Origin: GCA-2697345 sp045565015
GTDB lineage: Bacteria > Pseudomonadota > Alphaproteobacteria > Rhodobacterales > Rhodobacteraceae
DNA: 64,000 bases
Direction of reading: 5' to 3'
Assembly: GCA_045565015.1 (NCBI GenBank)
Contig: JBJLGD010000006.1
Span: 5,264 to 69,263, forward strand
A program made the position numbers and the translations under genes. Shown here one piece after another: positions 1-9,224 of this stretch. Below the pieces are notes generated by a model, which saw only the letters and a list, made by a program, of their open reading frames with translations, did not search any database and was not told the DNA's origin. Each line of letters opens with the position of its first letter. Positions within the stretch are counted from its first letter, which is position 1.

Positions 1-3
1 TAC

Positions 4-1365
4 TTATTTTTTTCCCGACGTCCCATCAAATTTTTTTTCTATATCTGACCAACAGTCGATATAATCATCTTGCAAGGGAGCCTCATCTGCAGCAAATCTT
101 GTTAAGTGTTGAGGAAATCTCGTTTCAAACATAAAAGACATTGTATTGTTTAATTTTTCTGGCAGAAGTTCTGTATTTGAAGCTTTTTCGAATGCATCTT
201 TATCAGGACCATGAGGCAACATCATATTATGGAGGCTCATTCCACCTGGAACAAAACCGCTTGGTTTTGCGTCGTATTGCCCAAAAATATTTCCCATAAG
301 TTCGGACATTATATTTTTATGATACCAAGGTGGTCTAAATGTATTCTCTGTCACGAGCCACCTATCTCTAAATAAAACAAAATCAATATTAGCAGTACCC
401 TCAACTCCAGAAGGTGCTGTTAATACGGAATATAAAGATGGATCTGGATGATCAAATAATACGGCGCCAATTGGACAGTAATTTCTTAAATCGTATTTAC
501 ATGGTGCATAATTTCCATGCCAGGCTACTACATCTAATGGTGAGTGATTGATTTCCGTTTCATGGAATTCTCCACACCATTTAATTATTACCTTGGTATG
601 CCTATCATTATCTTCAAACGCTGCTGTGGGGGTTTTGAAATCTCTTCTGTTGGCAAGGCAATTTGCACCGATAGGACCTCTATTTGGTAAATCAAACTTT
701 TGCCCATAATTTTCACAGACAAAACCACGTGCTGGCCCCTCAATTATCTCAACTCTGTATAGTAAACCACGAGGAATTATTGCAATTTCTTGAGGTTCAA
801 TATCCATTATGCCGAGTTCGGTATTAAATCTAAGGATTCCTTCTTGAGGTACGATGATTAATTCGCTATCGGCGGAATAGAAACAAGTATCAACCATAGA
901 TTTGTTTGCAAGGTAGATATGACTTGCCATTCCTACTTGAGTATTTACATCCCCTGCAGTGGTCATGGTACGCATTCCAGTCAACCAATCTAGAGCCTTG
1001 TCAGAATGAGGTAGAGGATCCCATCGATATTGCCCTAGTGATGTTACTTCTGGGATTACAGAAGGTGCTGTTTTCCAATATGGTAAGTTAATTTTCGTAT
1101 ACCGTTTCGAATGTTTTACGGATGGTCGAATTCTGTAACACCAAGTTCTTTCATTTTGATTACTTGGGGCGGTAAATGCAGTACCTGACAATTGCTCTCC
1201 ATATAAGCCATAATTACACTTTTGCGGGCTATTTTGCCCTTGAGGTAGAGCATCTGGAAGAGCCTCTGTTTCAAAATCGTTTCCAAAACCGGACATATAT
1301 TCTAATATTTTATCATTTTTTATGGTAGGCTTAGGTGGGCTGGTTGTAGTAGTTGAACTGGTCAA
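4..1365 (-). CDS. hmgA: Homogentisate 1,2-dioxygenase
   Basis: This 453-residue protein opens the ring of homogentisate to maleylacetoacetate in cytoplasmic tyrosine and phenylalanine breakdown. The length and whole-chain pattern fit the HgmA family. The iron-ligand region is intact: a YHKNIMSE stretch near residue 345 supplies the first His and the Glu six residues later, and LPHGPD near residue 385 supplies the other His. The N-terminus carries a Ser/Thr-rich stretch of about ten residues before the conserved YMSGFGNDFETEA start of the family. The rest of the tyrosine pathway (hpd, fahA, maiA) is not in the window. A pterin dehydratase at 44699-45040 belongs to the same route one step earlier, but it is unlinked. 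The stop codon lies three bases inside the window edge, so the gene is complete. Confidence 0.97.
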   Translation of the reverse strand: MTSSTTTTSPPKPTIKNDKILEYMSGFGNDFETEALPDALPQGQNSPQKCNYGLYGEQLSGTAFTAPSNQNERTWCYRIRPSVKHSKRYTKINLPYWKTAPSVIPEVTSLGQYRWDPLPHSDKALDWLTGMRTMTTAGDVNTQVGMASHIYLANKSMVDTCFYSADSELIIVPQEGILRFNTELGIMDIEPQEIAIIPRGLLYRVEIIEGPARGFVCENYGQKFDLPNRGPIGANCLANRRDFKTPTAAFEDNDRHTKVIIKWCGEFHETEINHSPLDVVAWHGNYAPCKYDLRNYCPIGAVLFDHPDPSLYSVLTAPSGVEGTANIDFVLFRDRWLVTENTFRPPWYHKNIMSELMGNIFGQYDAKPSGFVPGGMSLHNMMLPHGPDKDAFEKASNTELLPEKLNNTMSFMFETRFPQHLTRFAADEAPLQDDYIDCWSDIEKKFDGTSGKK

Positions 1366-1479
1366 GGTATTACCTCTAATTTAAGATCTTTTTAAGATAA
1401 AAGTTATGTAAGAACCTTACAGTGATAAAAGAAAAAGACAATAACTTAGGTAGTTACAGATAAAAACGTGATTTATAAA

Positions 1480-2640
1480 TCAATTTTCTTGTTTGGGTAG
1501 CTTACTAATTATTAACGCCAATACAGCAGTTAGTATTATCATTATAATGTAAAGTTCTGTGAAACCACCTCTCAAATGAAGAATAGCGATCGCCGGAATC
1601 GCTAAAGCGGAAGCGGTAAATGAAATAAAGTATATCAAAGCAAAAACTCTAGATCTAACGTGAGATGGGATATTCCGGGCTAGCAATGTATCTGAGATAG
1701 GTAATGTGGAATAAACCAAAGCCATCATAATAGATGCTGAAATAATTAAGAAAAAATTAGTTGTAAAAATAACAAAAATAAGTGAAATAATTAAGAAAAC
1801 TGAAATTGAAATAAAAATTGGTTTGACCTGAAAACGATCGATCAGGTGACCTACGGTTAATTGTGCGCAAGCTGCGATTATGTAAATCGTGAATGCAAAA
1901 AAACTAACTGAGTTTGCACTTTCGCCGATCGTATTAAGTCGCTCATCAAGAAGTTTTGGTAATGACACTATTACTGCATTAAATATAAAACCTATTATTA
2001 TAGAAAAAAGAGCAACTAATTTAAATAATGCCAACCAGGCTGTGCCTTTATCAAAAAAAATATCAAATTGCCTACGATCTGTGATCTGAATATTATTTTT
2101 TTGAGGAACCCAAATAATCCAAATTAATCCGATAATTATTGAAAATACGCCTGGAATATAAAACGCTGATTGCCAACCTAATAACTGAGCAAGACTAACA
2201 GCAACAATAGTAGAAAAAGCTACGCCAAGGTTTCCCCACACACCATTGAATGCGAGACGGCGCCCCATAGTTTTTTGTCCGCCTCCGGCTAATATAGCAA
2301 TACCCACAGGATGATAAATTGCAGAAAAAATTCCCAAACATAGTAAGCTCATGGTAAGTTGTGTATAGCTCTGAGAAAGGGCTACTAATAAACATGATAA
2401 ACCCGACCCAACGAAAAACACACTCATTAACAAGTTTCTGCCCCATCGATCGGCTAACCAGCCTGCTGGTAAAGAGCCTAAGCTAAACGCTACCCAGCTG
2501 CCCGTTGTTAACATTATTAACGTACCGTAATTTTCCTCAAATGACGTTGCAGCTAATGCTGCCACGACTGGAAATAGTAGCATTAACAGGTGTACTAGTG
2601 CATGTCCTATATTAATCAAAATAATCTGAATTAAAGGCAA
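1480..2640 (-). CDS. MFS transporter
   Basis: This is a 386-residue major facilitator superfamily carrier with about twelve hydrophobic segments. The loop between helices 2 and 3 carries a typical MFS signature, GWLADRWGRNLLM, near residues 60-72. The start is TTG at 2640, with AAGGA seven bases upstream. That ribosome site lies within a 14-bp perfect palindrome (2646-2659). The gene follows the DUF1989 gene on the same strand at about 50 bp, so the two may be co-transcribed. The substrate cannot be read from the sequence. The neighbour homogentisate dioxygenase hints at an aromatic or amino-acid related compound, but this is only positional inference. Confidence 0.85.
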   Translation of the reverse strand: MPLIQIILINIGHALVHLLMLLFPVVAALAATSFEENYGTLIMLTTGSWVAFSLGSLPAGWLADRWGRNLLMSVFFVGSGLSCLLVALSQSYTQLTMSLLCLGIFSAIYHPVGIAILAGGGQKTMGRRLAFNGVWGNLGVAFSTIVAVSLAQLLGWQSAFYIPGVFSIIIGLIWIIWVPQKNNIQITDRRQFDIFFDKGTAWLALFKLVALFSIIIGFIFNAVIVSLPKLLDERLNTIGESANSVSFFAFTIYIIAACAQLTVGHLIDRFQVKPIFISISVFLIISLIFVIFTTNFFLIISASIMMALVYSTLPISDTLLARNIPSHVRSRVFALIYFISFTASALAIPAIAILHLRGGFTELYIIMIILTAVLALIISKLPKQEN

Positions 2641-2691
2641 TTTTTTATCCTTAAGGATATTTCAGTCAAAATTTTGAATTCCACTGTTATT

Positions 2692-3276
2692 TTAGTACTC
2701 GATAGTCGCTCCTCGTGGTTCAAGCCCACTTATGTTGCCAATTTTAGAAGGACACGCCGAGCATACTATAATAAGACTCTGCTGAGCTTCAAGTTCTATG
2801 TAATCACCTTCTTTAGCGGTTGAGGGTTTGTCAATTATAGAGTTGTCATTTTTTATATAAGCATGTTCAAAGAGATTCCATGGGCAAAGGATAAATGGTG
2901 GATCGATCGAATAGTTGCTTAAAGCATTTTGTAAGTTGTCTTGGCAGTTTGTGAGAGGGAGTGGTTCGTTATAAAATTTATAGCTTCCAGGACTGCACGC
3001 AGCGTGAAGTGTATCGTGCATTCCTTCAGACGTGTCTTTAACTATCTTCAAGATTGGTTTAAAAAGATTACTTACTAGAATATCCTGAGGCTCAAACCAT
3101 AACTTGTATAAAGCAGACCTAGAGTGATGCATCGATAGTGACTCTGACATGTTGTCAATGTTGAAAGCCCAAAAATCTACAACCTGTTGGCCATAAGTAT
3201 TTATAATCTTAAAACGTTTTCCTTTTGGAATTTTTTTATGAATAAAACTACCAGGCTCAAAAAAATTCTTACCCAT
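2692..3276 (-). CDS. DUF1989 (urea carboxylase-associated) family protein
   Basis: This 194-residue cytoplasmic protein has the hallmarks of the DUF1989 family. They are a HDTLHAACSPGSY stretch near residues 88-100, an NCQDNLQNAL stretch near 110-120, and a metal-site-like CSACPSKIGN region near the C-terminus. Family members occur beside urea or guanidine carboxylases, and some act as carboxyguanidine deiminase subunits. Here no carboxylase or allophanate hydrolase is adjacent. The neighbours are an MFS carrier downstream and a metallo-beta-lactamase-fold hydrolase upstream, so the reaction is open. An ATG preceded by a GGAGG-like site (CGGAGGTTCC read on the minus strand) supports the start. 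Confidence 0.8.
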   Translation of the reverse strand: MGKNFFEPGSFIHKKIPKGKRFKIINTYGQQVVDFWAFNIDNMSESLSMHHSRSALYKLWFEPQDILVSNLFKPILKIVKDTSEGMHDTLHAACSPGSYKFYNEPLPLTNCQDNLQNALSNYSIDPPFILCPWNLFEHAYIKNDNSIIDKPSTAKEGDYIELEAQQSLIIVCSACPSKIGNISGLEPRGATIEY

Positions 3277-3321
3277 GGAACCTCCGTTTTTAAAAAATTT
3301 ATGATATAACTTTGAATATAC

Positions 3322-4233
3322 TCATTTACTAAAAAAGTTTGATTTTAATGTTATTGAACCTTTGACTACACAAAGATTTCTAGAAGTAAGGTCAATTAGG
3401 TGAGCTAAAACGTTTCTTTTCGCAGCATCTAGAAGTTTTGGATCTAAATCCTTGTATACCTTATTCGTTATATTGGTTACTGATCTTAAGCCTAACTTCA
3501 GTGCAGATAATATTTCGGCTTCTCTTTTCTTACGATGAGCGTAGAGATCCTTTAACCGTTCTGACGGGTTGTATACTGCGTTTCCATGACCAGGAAAATA
3601 TATCAAATTATTTTTTCTAACCATTAACTTTTTCAGGGAACTCATGAAATCAGTTAAATCTCCGTCTGGTGGTGAGACCATCGATGAAGCCCATCCCATC
3701 ACTAAATCACCGGAAAAAAGAAAATGTTTCTCAATCCAATCAAAACAAAGGTGGTTACCCAAATGACCTGGGGTATGAATGGCTTCTATTGTCCAATCCT
3801 TACCATGAGTCGTCTGACCATCTTTGAGAATAATATCTGGTATAAAATTATCATCTAGTCCCTCACCACCTCCGAGTTCAGATAACCTGTTCATTACCAG
3901 ACTTTTACCTGCTAACGAATTACCAAAGGCTAGAATTGGAGCAGCCGTAAGATTTGCCAGTCGAGCTGCTAATGGGCTGTGATCAATATGGCTATGAGTG
4001 ACAAAAATGTGAGAGATTTTTTGATCATGTTTAATACTTTTAAGTATCGCCTTGAGATGAGCTTCGCAGTTTGGTCCCGGATCTATGATCGCTAATTCTT
4101 TTTTTCCTAAAATGTAAGTATTTGTCCCCTGGAAAGTCATTGGCGATGGATTTGGCGCAAGTATTCGAATTAAGTCTGGATGTAGTTCTTCAGGAAGGCC
4201 TACCGATGGATTAATTAAGCTATTCATACTCAA
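3322..4233 (-). CDS. Metallo-beta-lactamase-fold hydrolase
   Basis: This 303-residue protein of the LACTB2/glyoxalase II-like branch of the MBL superfamily carries the zinc-binding THSHIDHS motif near residues 78-85, a GHLGNH site near 157, SGDLVMG near 175 and a late PGHGN His near 215. A C-terminal helical, winged-helix-like extension of about 70 residues follows, as is usual in this branch. Such enzymes hydrolyse thioesters, phosphoesters or RNA. The exact substrate cannot be told. The start is probably TTG at 4233, with AAGGA eight bases upstream; an ATG two codons later is the alternative. The gene is divergent from the histidine kinase at 4277, so the two share a short promoter region. 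Confidence 0.85.
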   Translation of the reverse strand: MSMNSLINPSVGLPEELHPDLIRILAPNPSPMTFQGTNTYILGKKELAIIDPGPNCEAHLKAILKSIKHDQKISHIFVTHSHIDHSPLAARLANLTAAPILAFGNSLAGKSLVMNRLSELGGGEGLDDNFIPDIILKDGQTTHGKDWTIEAIHTPGHLGNHLCFDWIEKHFLFSGDLVMGWASSMVSPPDGDLTDFMSSLKKLMVRKNNLIYFPGHGNAVYNPSERLKDLYAHRKKREAEILSALKLGLRSVTNITNKVYKDLDPKLLDAAKRNVLAHLIDLTSRNLCVVKGSITLKSNFFSK

Positions 4234-4276
4234 TTTGCTTTTCCTTTGCTATTATGTCGCTTATTCTAGCAGTATT

Positions 4277-5596
4277 ATGAAACAGTTTTCAATAAAGAGA
4301 TATCTTCCTAATAGTCTTTATGGCCGTGCAGCTTTAATTTTACTTGTACCAATTATTACTATTCAATTGGTTGTATCGTTTTCATTCATACAGCGTCTTT
4401 ATGAAGACGTAACTAAGCAGATGACTATGAATTTAGTGCCAGAAATTGAAATAATATTGGATATGGTTGAGAGTTTTGATCCAAATATTAGTAAAGAGTC
4501 TGATATATTTTTATTAGCGCAAGATTTTAACATGCAAGCATCGTGGTCAGATTCGTATGTTAAAAATCAACGGTACTTCTATGATTTGTCCGGAAGAATA
4601 TTGATGAACACACTTTATGAGAATTTTAAAGAGTTGGAGTCGATAGATTTGATTTCTAACGATAAAACTGTAATATTAAACTATTTTATATCAGATAAGA
4701 TATTCGAATTGAGATTTTCAAGATATCGAGTTTCTGCATCCAACCCACATCAACTGTTAGTTTTAATGATATTAACGGGAATTTTGATGACTACAATTGC
4801 GTTTCTTTTTATGCGGAACCAACTGCGCCCTATACGCCGTCTTTCCGCTGCTGCTGAAGCTTTTGGCATGGGAAGAGAGGTCGCTTATGCACCTAGCGGT
4901 GCAACAGAAGTTAGGGCAGCAGGAAAAGCTTTTATCGATATGAAGTCGAGAATTGCGAGACAAATAGAACAAAGGAATTTGATATTTTCTGGTGTCAGCC
5001 ATGATCTACGAACACCATTAACGCGTCTAAAATTAGGGTTATCGATGCAGAATAATTCATCTGATAATAAAGAATTAATCCAAGATGTTAATGAAATGGA
5101 AAATTTGATAAATGAATTTCTGGATTTCTCAAAGTATGGTTCTGTTGATGAAACAGATCAGGTGAACGTTTTGGATCTAATCAAAGAAATTTCCAGTAAT
5201 TCCAGCCGCATTAGTGGAAAATTGACTATTGGTGTTTTGCCTGACGAACTCGAAGATGTACTGTTAAAACCACTATCGATAAAAAGATCGATAGAAAATA
5301 TAATTAATAATGCAGAGAAATGGGCTGAAAATGTAATATTATCTTTAATTGTAAGAAATAGAATATTGATTTTTCGAATAGACGATGATGGACCGGGAAT
5401 CCCTCTAAACAAACGAGATGAGGCAATCAAACCATTTACGAAATTGGACGTAGCGAGAAATCAAAATTACGGTGGTGGAGTTGGCCTTGGGTTGGCAATA
5501 TCAGCTGATATTGCCCGCTCGCACGGTGGCGAACTTAATTTGGAAGAAAGTACAGAGCTGGGTGGGTTGAGAGTAGAGCTTCAAATTCCCTTTTGA
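4277..5596 (+). CDS. EnvZ-like sensor histidine kinase (orphan)
   Basis: This is a membrane sensor kinase of about 439 residues. It has two transmembrane segments (about residues 15-38 and 155-178) flanking a periplasmic loop, a HAMP domain after the second, and a HisKA H-box (SGVSHDLRTPLTRL) with the phospho-acceptor His near residue 245. The HATPase domain shows the N-box (NIINNAEKW), G1 (DDGPGI) and G2 (GVGLGLA). The order matches EnvZ-type osmosensing kinases of alphaproteobacteria. I start it at ATG 4277 because the family begins just before the first membrane segment; an upstream in-frame start at 4235 would add 14 residues. No response regulator gene lies beside it, which is unusual because EnvZ normally follows ompR. 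Confidence 0.88.
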   Translation: MKQFSIKRYLPNSLYGRAALILLVPIITIQLVVSFSFIQRLYEDVTKQMTMNLVPEIEIILDMVESFDPNISKESDIFLLAQDFNMQASWSDSYVKNQRYFYDLSGRILMNTLYENFKELESIDLISNDKTVILNYFISDKIFELRFSRYRVSASNPHQLLVLMILTGILMTTIAFLFMRNQLRPIRRLSAAAEAFGMGREVAYAPSGATEVRAAGKAFIDMKSRIARQIEQRNLIFSGVSHDLRTPLTRLKLGLSMQNNSSDNKELIQDVNEMENLINEFLDFSKYGSVDETDQVNVLDLIKEISSNSSRISGKLTIGVLPDELEDVLLKPLSIKRSIENIINNAEKWAENVILSLIVRNRILIFRIDDDGPGIPLNKRDEAIKPFTKLDVARNQNYGGGVGLGLAISADIARSHGGELNLEESTELGGLRVELQIPF

Positions 5597-5699
5597 TATT
5601 TCTACATGATACCTCTTGAGTTGATAGGTAATACTCTTTACTCCAGAGGTAAGCTTGGTAATTAACTAATTGTAACTTTGGTTTTAAAATAAGTTAACT

Positions 5700-5776
5700 T
5701 GGTAGGCCCGGCAGGACTCGAACCTGCGACCAAAGCGTTATGAGCGCTCTGCTCTAACCAACTGAGCTACAGGCCC
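5700..5776 (-). tRNA. tRNA with CAU anticodon (Met elongator or Ile2)
   Basis: A complete cloverleaf reads on the minus strand. It has an acceptor stem GGGCCTG pairing with CGGGCCT through G-U pairs, a D arm GCTCAGTTGGTTAGAGC, an anticodon stem AGCG/CGCT around a CTCATAA loop, a T arm with GGTTCGAGTCC, and an encoded CCA. The anticodon is CAT. The stretch around it (GAGCAGAGCGCTCATAACGC) is closer to tRNA-Ile2, whose C34 is modified to lysidine by TilS, than to typical elongator tRNA-Met. I cannot separate the two for certain. It is not the initiator: the first acceptor pair can form and the anticodon stem lacks the three G-C pairs. Confidence 0.93.
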
Positions 5777-5886
5777 CCAAGTTAGACATTCTCCATAACA
5801 GAGTTTTCGGTTGCGTCAAGCATGCTGATTAGTTGCCCCGTATCAAGTGTTCCGCTATCTAAGGAAATATAACTTGAGGATTCTTT

Positions 5887-6918
5887 ATGAATAAAAAATT
5901 AACATATTCTGATGCAGGCGTTAATATTGAGGCAGGAAATGCGTTGGTTGAAAAAATTAAACCGCTTGCGAAATCTACTATTAGACCGGGGGTTGTAGAG
6001 TCAATCGGTGGTTTTGGAGCACTTTTTGATCTTAAAAAAACTGGTCTAACGGATCCGGTATTAGTCGCTGCAACTGATGGTGTTGGTACTAAATTAAAAT
6101 TGGCAATAGAAACCGGTAATTGTTCCACGATTGGTATTGATCTAGTTGCGATGTGTGTCAATGATTTGATCTGCCAAGGGGCAGAGCCATTATTTTTTTT
6201 AGATTACTTTGCTACTGGTAATTTAGATATAAAAGTAGCGCTCGAGGTCATAAAAGGTATCGCAAGAGGATGTAAGGATTCAGGTTGTGCCTTGATAGGT
6301 GGAGAAACAGCTGAGATGCCTGGGATCTATAAACCTGGGGATTTTGATTTAGCGGGATTCGCGTTGGGTGCTGTAGAGAGAAACTCCATTTTGCCATCTA
6401 ATGTTTGTGAGGGTGATGTCCTTCTTGGTCTTTCTTCTAATGGAATTCACTCAAATGGTTTCTCTCTAGTTCGTAAAATAATAGAATTATCCAAATTAGA
6501 TCTTAACTTACCTTGTTCATTTAGTGATCTCAGCTTGGGGTTGGAGCTACTTAAACCTACAAGGCTTTATGTTGATTGCACTCGATTAATTTTGAAAAAA
6601 GTAAATAGCATAGTTCATGTAACGGGTGGCGGTATCCTAGAAAATGTACCAAGAGGTTTGCCGGAAGGTATGACCGCTTTGATAGACTTAGATGCTTGGG
6701 AGTTACCTAAAGTTTTTAAATGGTTATATGAAGCCGGACAGCTTTCAGAAATTGAGATGTTGAAAACATTCAATTGTGGGGTTGGATTAGTTTTAGTGGT
6801 CAATAAAAATGATGAAGAGGAGGTTGTTGGACTCCTAAAAGATAAAGGTGAAACTGCAATACCTTTAGGTAAAATAGTAACAGGCGATAAAGTTAACTTT
6901 ATTGGAAAACTTATTTAA
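5887..6918 (+). CDS. purM: Phosphoribosylformylglycinamidine cyclo-ligase (AIR synthetase)
   Basis: PurM closes the imidazole ring in de novo purine synthesis, converting FGAM plus ATP to AIR in the cytoplasm. The 343-residue length is standard. Visible family motifs are YSDAGVNIEAGNALV at the N-terminus, the ATDGVGTKLKLA nucleotide/phosphate loop near residue 60, the GGETAEMPG loop near 140, and HVTGGGILENVPR near 245. The start ATG follows an AGGATTCTTT site. It overlaps the purN start by one base at its stop (TAATG), so purM, purN and probably rnd are translated from one message. Confidence 0.98.
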   Translation: MNKKLTYSDAGVNIEAGNALVEKIKPLAKSTIRPGVVESIGGFGALFDLKKTGLTDPVLVAATDGVGTKLKLAIETGNCSTIGIDLVAMCVNDLICQGAEPLFFLDYFATGNLDIKVALEVIKGIARGCKDSGCALIGGETAEMPGIYKPGDFDLAGFALGAVERNSILPSNVCEGDVLLGLSSNGIHSNGFSLVRKIIELSKLDLNLPCSFSDLSLGLELLKPTRLYVDCTRLILKKVNSIVHVTGGGILENVPRGLPEGMTALIDLDAWELPKVFKWLYEAGQLSEIEMLKTFNCGVGLVLVVNKNDEEEVVGLLKDKGETAIPLGKIVTGDKVNFIGKLI

Positions 6919-7511
6919 TGACGCGTGTAGCTATTTTGATCTCAGGTACAGGTTCAAATATGTTACATCTGTGTCAAAGTATGATTAAAGAAAAGTATGC
7001 AAAACCTGTTTTAGTTTTGTCTGATCAAAAACGTGCAAAGGGATTAAGGTTGGCAGAGGATTTAGGAATTAACGTAAAACATATTGACCCCTCTCAATAT
7101 AATAAAGATTCCTTCGATAAAAAAATAGTTAAGGAGCTTAAAGATGTTCAAGCTGATTTAATATGTTTGGCAGGCTTTATGCGAGTACTGGGTCCGTATT
7201 TTATAACTCAGTTTCCTAATAATATAATAAATATTCACCCATCATTACTACCTAAATATAAGGGTTTAAATACTCATTCTAGAGCTCTCGAGTCACAAGA
7301 TAAAGAGGCAGGATGTACCGTCCATAGAGTAACAAAAAAAATAGATGATGGGCTTATTTTAGGACAAGCAAGTGTTCCCATTTCGACAAGTGAAAATCCA
7401 GCGAGCTTAGCTGAGAAGGTATTGAGATTGGAACACGTTTTATACCCCATCGTTCTGAAACGATTGATAAACAAAAAGGTAATTGACGATGATTACAATA
7501 ACCAAAACTAA
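6918..7511 (+). CDS. purN: Phosphoribosylglycinamide formyltransferase
   Basis: PurN transfers a formyl group from 10-formyl-THF to GAR in purine synthesis. The protein has 197 residues. It opens with the GAR-binding loop ILISGTGSNM and contains the catalytic Asn-His-Asp set in INIHPSLLPKYKGLNTH (near residues 105-120) and the family GCTVHRVTKKIDDG near 135. The start codon overlaps the purM stop, and its 3' end overlaps the rnd start by 23 bp. This is the usual alphaproteobacterial purM-purN pair. Confidence 0.97.
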   Translation: MTRVAILISGTGSNMLHLCQSMIKEKYAKPVLVLSDQKRAKGLRLAEDLGINVKHIDPSQYNKDSFDKKIVKELKDVQADLICLAGFMRVLGPYFITQFPNNIINIHPSLLPKYKGLNTHSRALESQDKEAGCTVHRVTKKIDDGLILGQASVPISTSENPASLAEKVLRLEHVLYPIVLKRLINKKVIDDDYNNQN

Positions 7512-8655
7512 AGACCTTGAAAAGTTTTGTGACCATGCCCGTAACTTTAGTTACATAACTATAGATACTGAGTTTCTTCGTGAAAAAACATATTTTGCAA
7601 AACTCTGTTTGGTCCAATTAGCCCTACCGGGTAATGCTAAGGGTAATGTAGCGCTTGTTGACCCGTTAACAACGGATGAATTATCTTTTGAACCACTTTT
7701 AAAACTGTTTATAGATAAAGAAATCATTAAAGTTTTTCATGCAGGCAGACAAGATTTGGAAATTTTTTATAACATAGGAAATATCATACCTGAACCATTG
7801 TTTGATACGCAAATTGCAGCAATGGTGTGTGGTTATGGCGAACAAGTGAGTTACGAAATTTTAGCCAAAAAGATTTTGAAAATAAACATAGATAAAACTT
7901 CAAGATTTTCAGATTGGTCCAAAAGGCCACTAACGGAAGCCCAAGAAAATTATGCTATTGCGGACGTTACACATCTCAGAGGTGTTTACGAATATTTAGC
8001 TCAAAAGCTAAAATCTAATGATCGTATTTCCTGGATAAAGCAAGAAATGGATATACTCAGGTCCCCTAAGACTTATGAGGTCAATCCAAGGGTTGCTTGG
8101 AAAAAAGTAAAAGTAAGAAATAAATCTCCAAAATTTCTTTCTATAGTACGAGAGCTGGCAGCCTTAAGAGATAATTATGCAAGAGAAAAAAATATACCGA
8201 GAAATAGAGTTTTCAAGGACGACTCTTTGTTAGAGATTGCCAGTTCAAAACCTAAATCCCTTAAAGAGCTACGTGGTTTAAGATTATTGAATCGAGAAGC
8301 ACTAGCTGAACCGATTCGTAGTGAAATTCTAGAAGCAATCGATATGGGAATTAACTGTGAATTTGAAACCATGCCAAAGATACATCTTAATGAAAATAAA
8401 GTTCAAAAAAATGATGCCTTAATTGATCTGTTGAGAGTTCTCCTAAAAAATGTTTCTGATAAAAATGGGGTTTCGCAAAGATTGATAGCATCGAGCTCAG
8501 AGTTGGAGGATATATCGCGGGGAGTTGAAGGTTTGCCGAGTATGGGTGGTTGGCGTTACGAAATTTTTGGAAAAATAGCTTGTGAGCTTTGTGACGGGAA
8601 GATTTCTCTCGGTGTGGACGGCAATAACATCAAAATACTTACCATATCTAATTAG
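7489..8655 (+). CDS. rnd: Ribonuclease D
   Basis: This 3'-to-5' exoribonuclease trims tRNA and other small RNA ends. The DEDDy catalytic residues are visible: Asp and Glu in IDTEFL (near residue 25), Asp in HAGRQDLEIF (near 83), and the Tyr and Asp of ENYAIADVTHL (near 150). The remainder of the roughly 388 residues holds the helical HRDC regions. I choose ATG at 7489 because AAAGG lies about eight to ten bases upstream and because the protein then begins directly at the first strand of the nuclease fold. TTG two codons earlier is the alternative. Overlap with purN suggests coupling. Confidence 0.95.
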   Translation: MITITKTKDLEKFCDHARNFSYITIDTEFLREKTYFAKLCLVQLALPGNAKGNVALVDPLTTDELSFEPLLKLFIDKEIIKVFHAGRQDLEIFYNIGNIIPEPLFDTQIAAMVCGYGEQVSYEILAKKILKINIDKTSRFSDWSKRPLTEAQENYAIADVTHLRGVYEYLAQKLKSNDRISWIKQEMDILRSPKTYEVNPRVAWKKVKVRNKSPKFLSIVRELAALRDNYAREKNIPRNRVFKDDSLLEIASSKPKSLKELRGLRLLNREALAEPIRSEILEAIDMGINCEFETMPKIHLNENKVQKNDALIDLLRVLLKNVSDKNGVSQRLIASSSELEDISRGVEGLPSMGGWRYEIFGKIACELCDGKISLGVDGNNIKILTISN

Positions 8656-8744
8656 GATGTTTTGATCAGGTATTTTAAAATTTCTCTAGTACTATTCTTA
8701 TTTTTATTTTATTCGCGTCTAAATAAAAGAAATTTTAGGGAATT

Positions 8745-9185
8745 ATGAAGTTGGCACAATTAGCATTTGAAGAAATAGTAGAAACTTTCCAGTATCTTGA
8801 TGATTGGGAAGAGAGGTACAGGCATATTATTGAATTAGGAAAAGAAATGCCGAGGCTAGAACTTGGCTTTAAAACCGAAAAAAATAAAGTTAATGGATGC
8901 GCTTCTCAGGTTTGGCTTAATAGTTCAATTGAATGGTCGGATAATCAGTCTCTTTACTATTTTGACGGTGAGAGTGATGCATTGATTGTGAGTGGTTTAA
9001 TTTCAATTCTGCGTTGTTTATATAATGGGTTACCAGTTTCCGAAGTAATATCAGTGAATTTTGAAAATGAAATGGATCGTCTTGGCCTTAGGGAGCATTT
9101 GTCATCCCAACGATCTAATGGGCTAAGGTCTATGGTTAATCGTATCCGAACTACAGCAAAGAGCTCTCTAACTACTTTACGTTAA
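8745..9185 (+). CDS. sufE: SufE family cysteine desulfuration protein
   Basis: SufE accepts the persulfide sulfur from a SufS-type cysteine desulfurase and passes it to Fe-S cluster assembly. The 146-residue protein has the expected N-terminal helices (FQYLDDWEERYRHIIELGK) and the sulfur-accepting Cys in the NGCASQVWL loop near residue 51. No suf operon is adjacent; many alphaproteobacteria also carry sufE apart from it. A strong hairpin (9184-9212) begins within the last codons and ends the transcript. Confidence 0.95.
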   Translation: MKLAQLAFEEIVETFQYLDDWEERYRHIIELGKEMPRLELGFKTEKNKVNGCASQVWLNSSIEWSDNQSLYYFDGESDALIVSGLISILRCLYNGLPVSEVISVNFENEMDRLGLREHLSSQRSNGLRSMVNRIRTTAKSSLTTLR

Positions 9186-9212
9186 ATTAGAGGGAGGACT
9201 AACCTCTAATTT
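9184..9212. terminator. Hairpin between convergent sufE and corrinoid-protein genes
   Basis: A perfect 10-bp inverted repeat, AAATTAGAGG and CCTCTAATTT, is separated by a 9-base loop. It sits between the ends of two convergent genes. The AT-rich stem base gives A and T tracts on both flanks, so it can serve both directions as an intrinsic-type terminator. The T tract is short, so strength is uncertain. Confidence 0.7.
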
Positions 9213-9224
9213 CTCAAAAGTATA

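Noticed and set aside
5610..5651. TACCTCT/AGAGGTA inverted repeat after the histidine kinase
   Set aside because: The loop of 28 bases and lack of a T tract make it a poor terminator.
8662..8748. 28-codon hydrophobic frame ending on the sufE start
   Set aside because: TTG start, no ribosome site, and a composition expected of AT-rich spacer. Kept out for lack of support.
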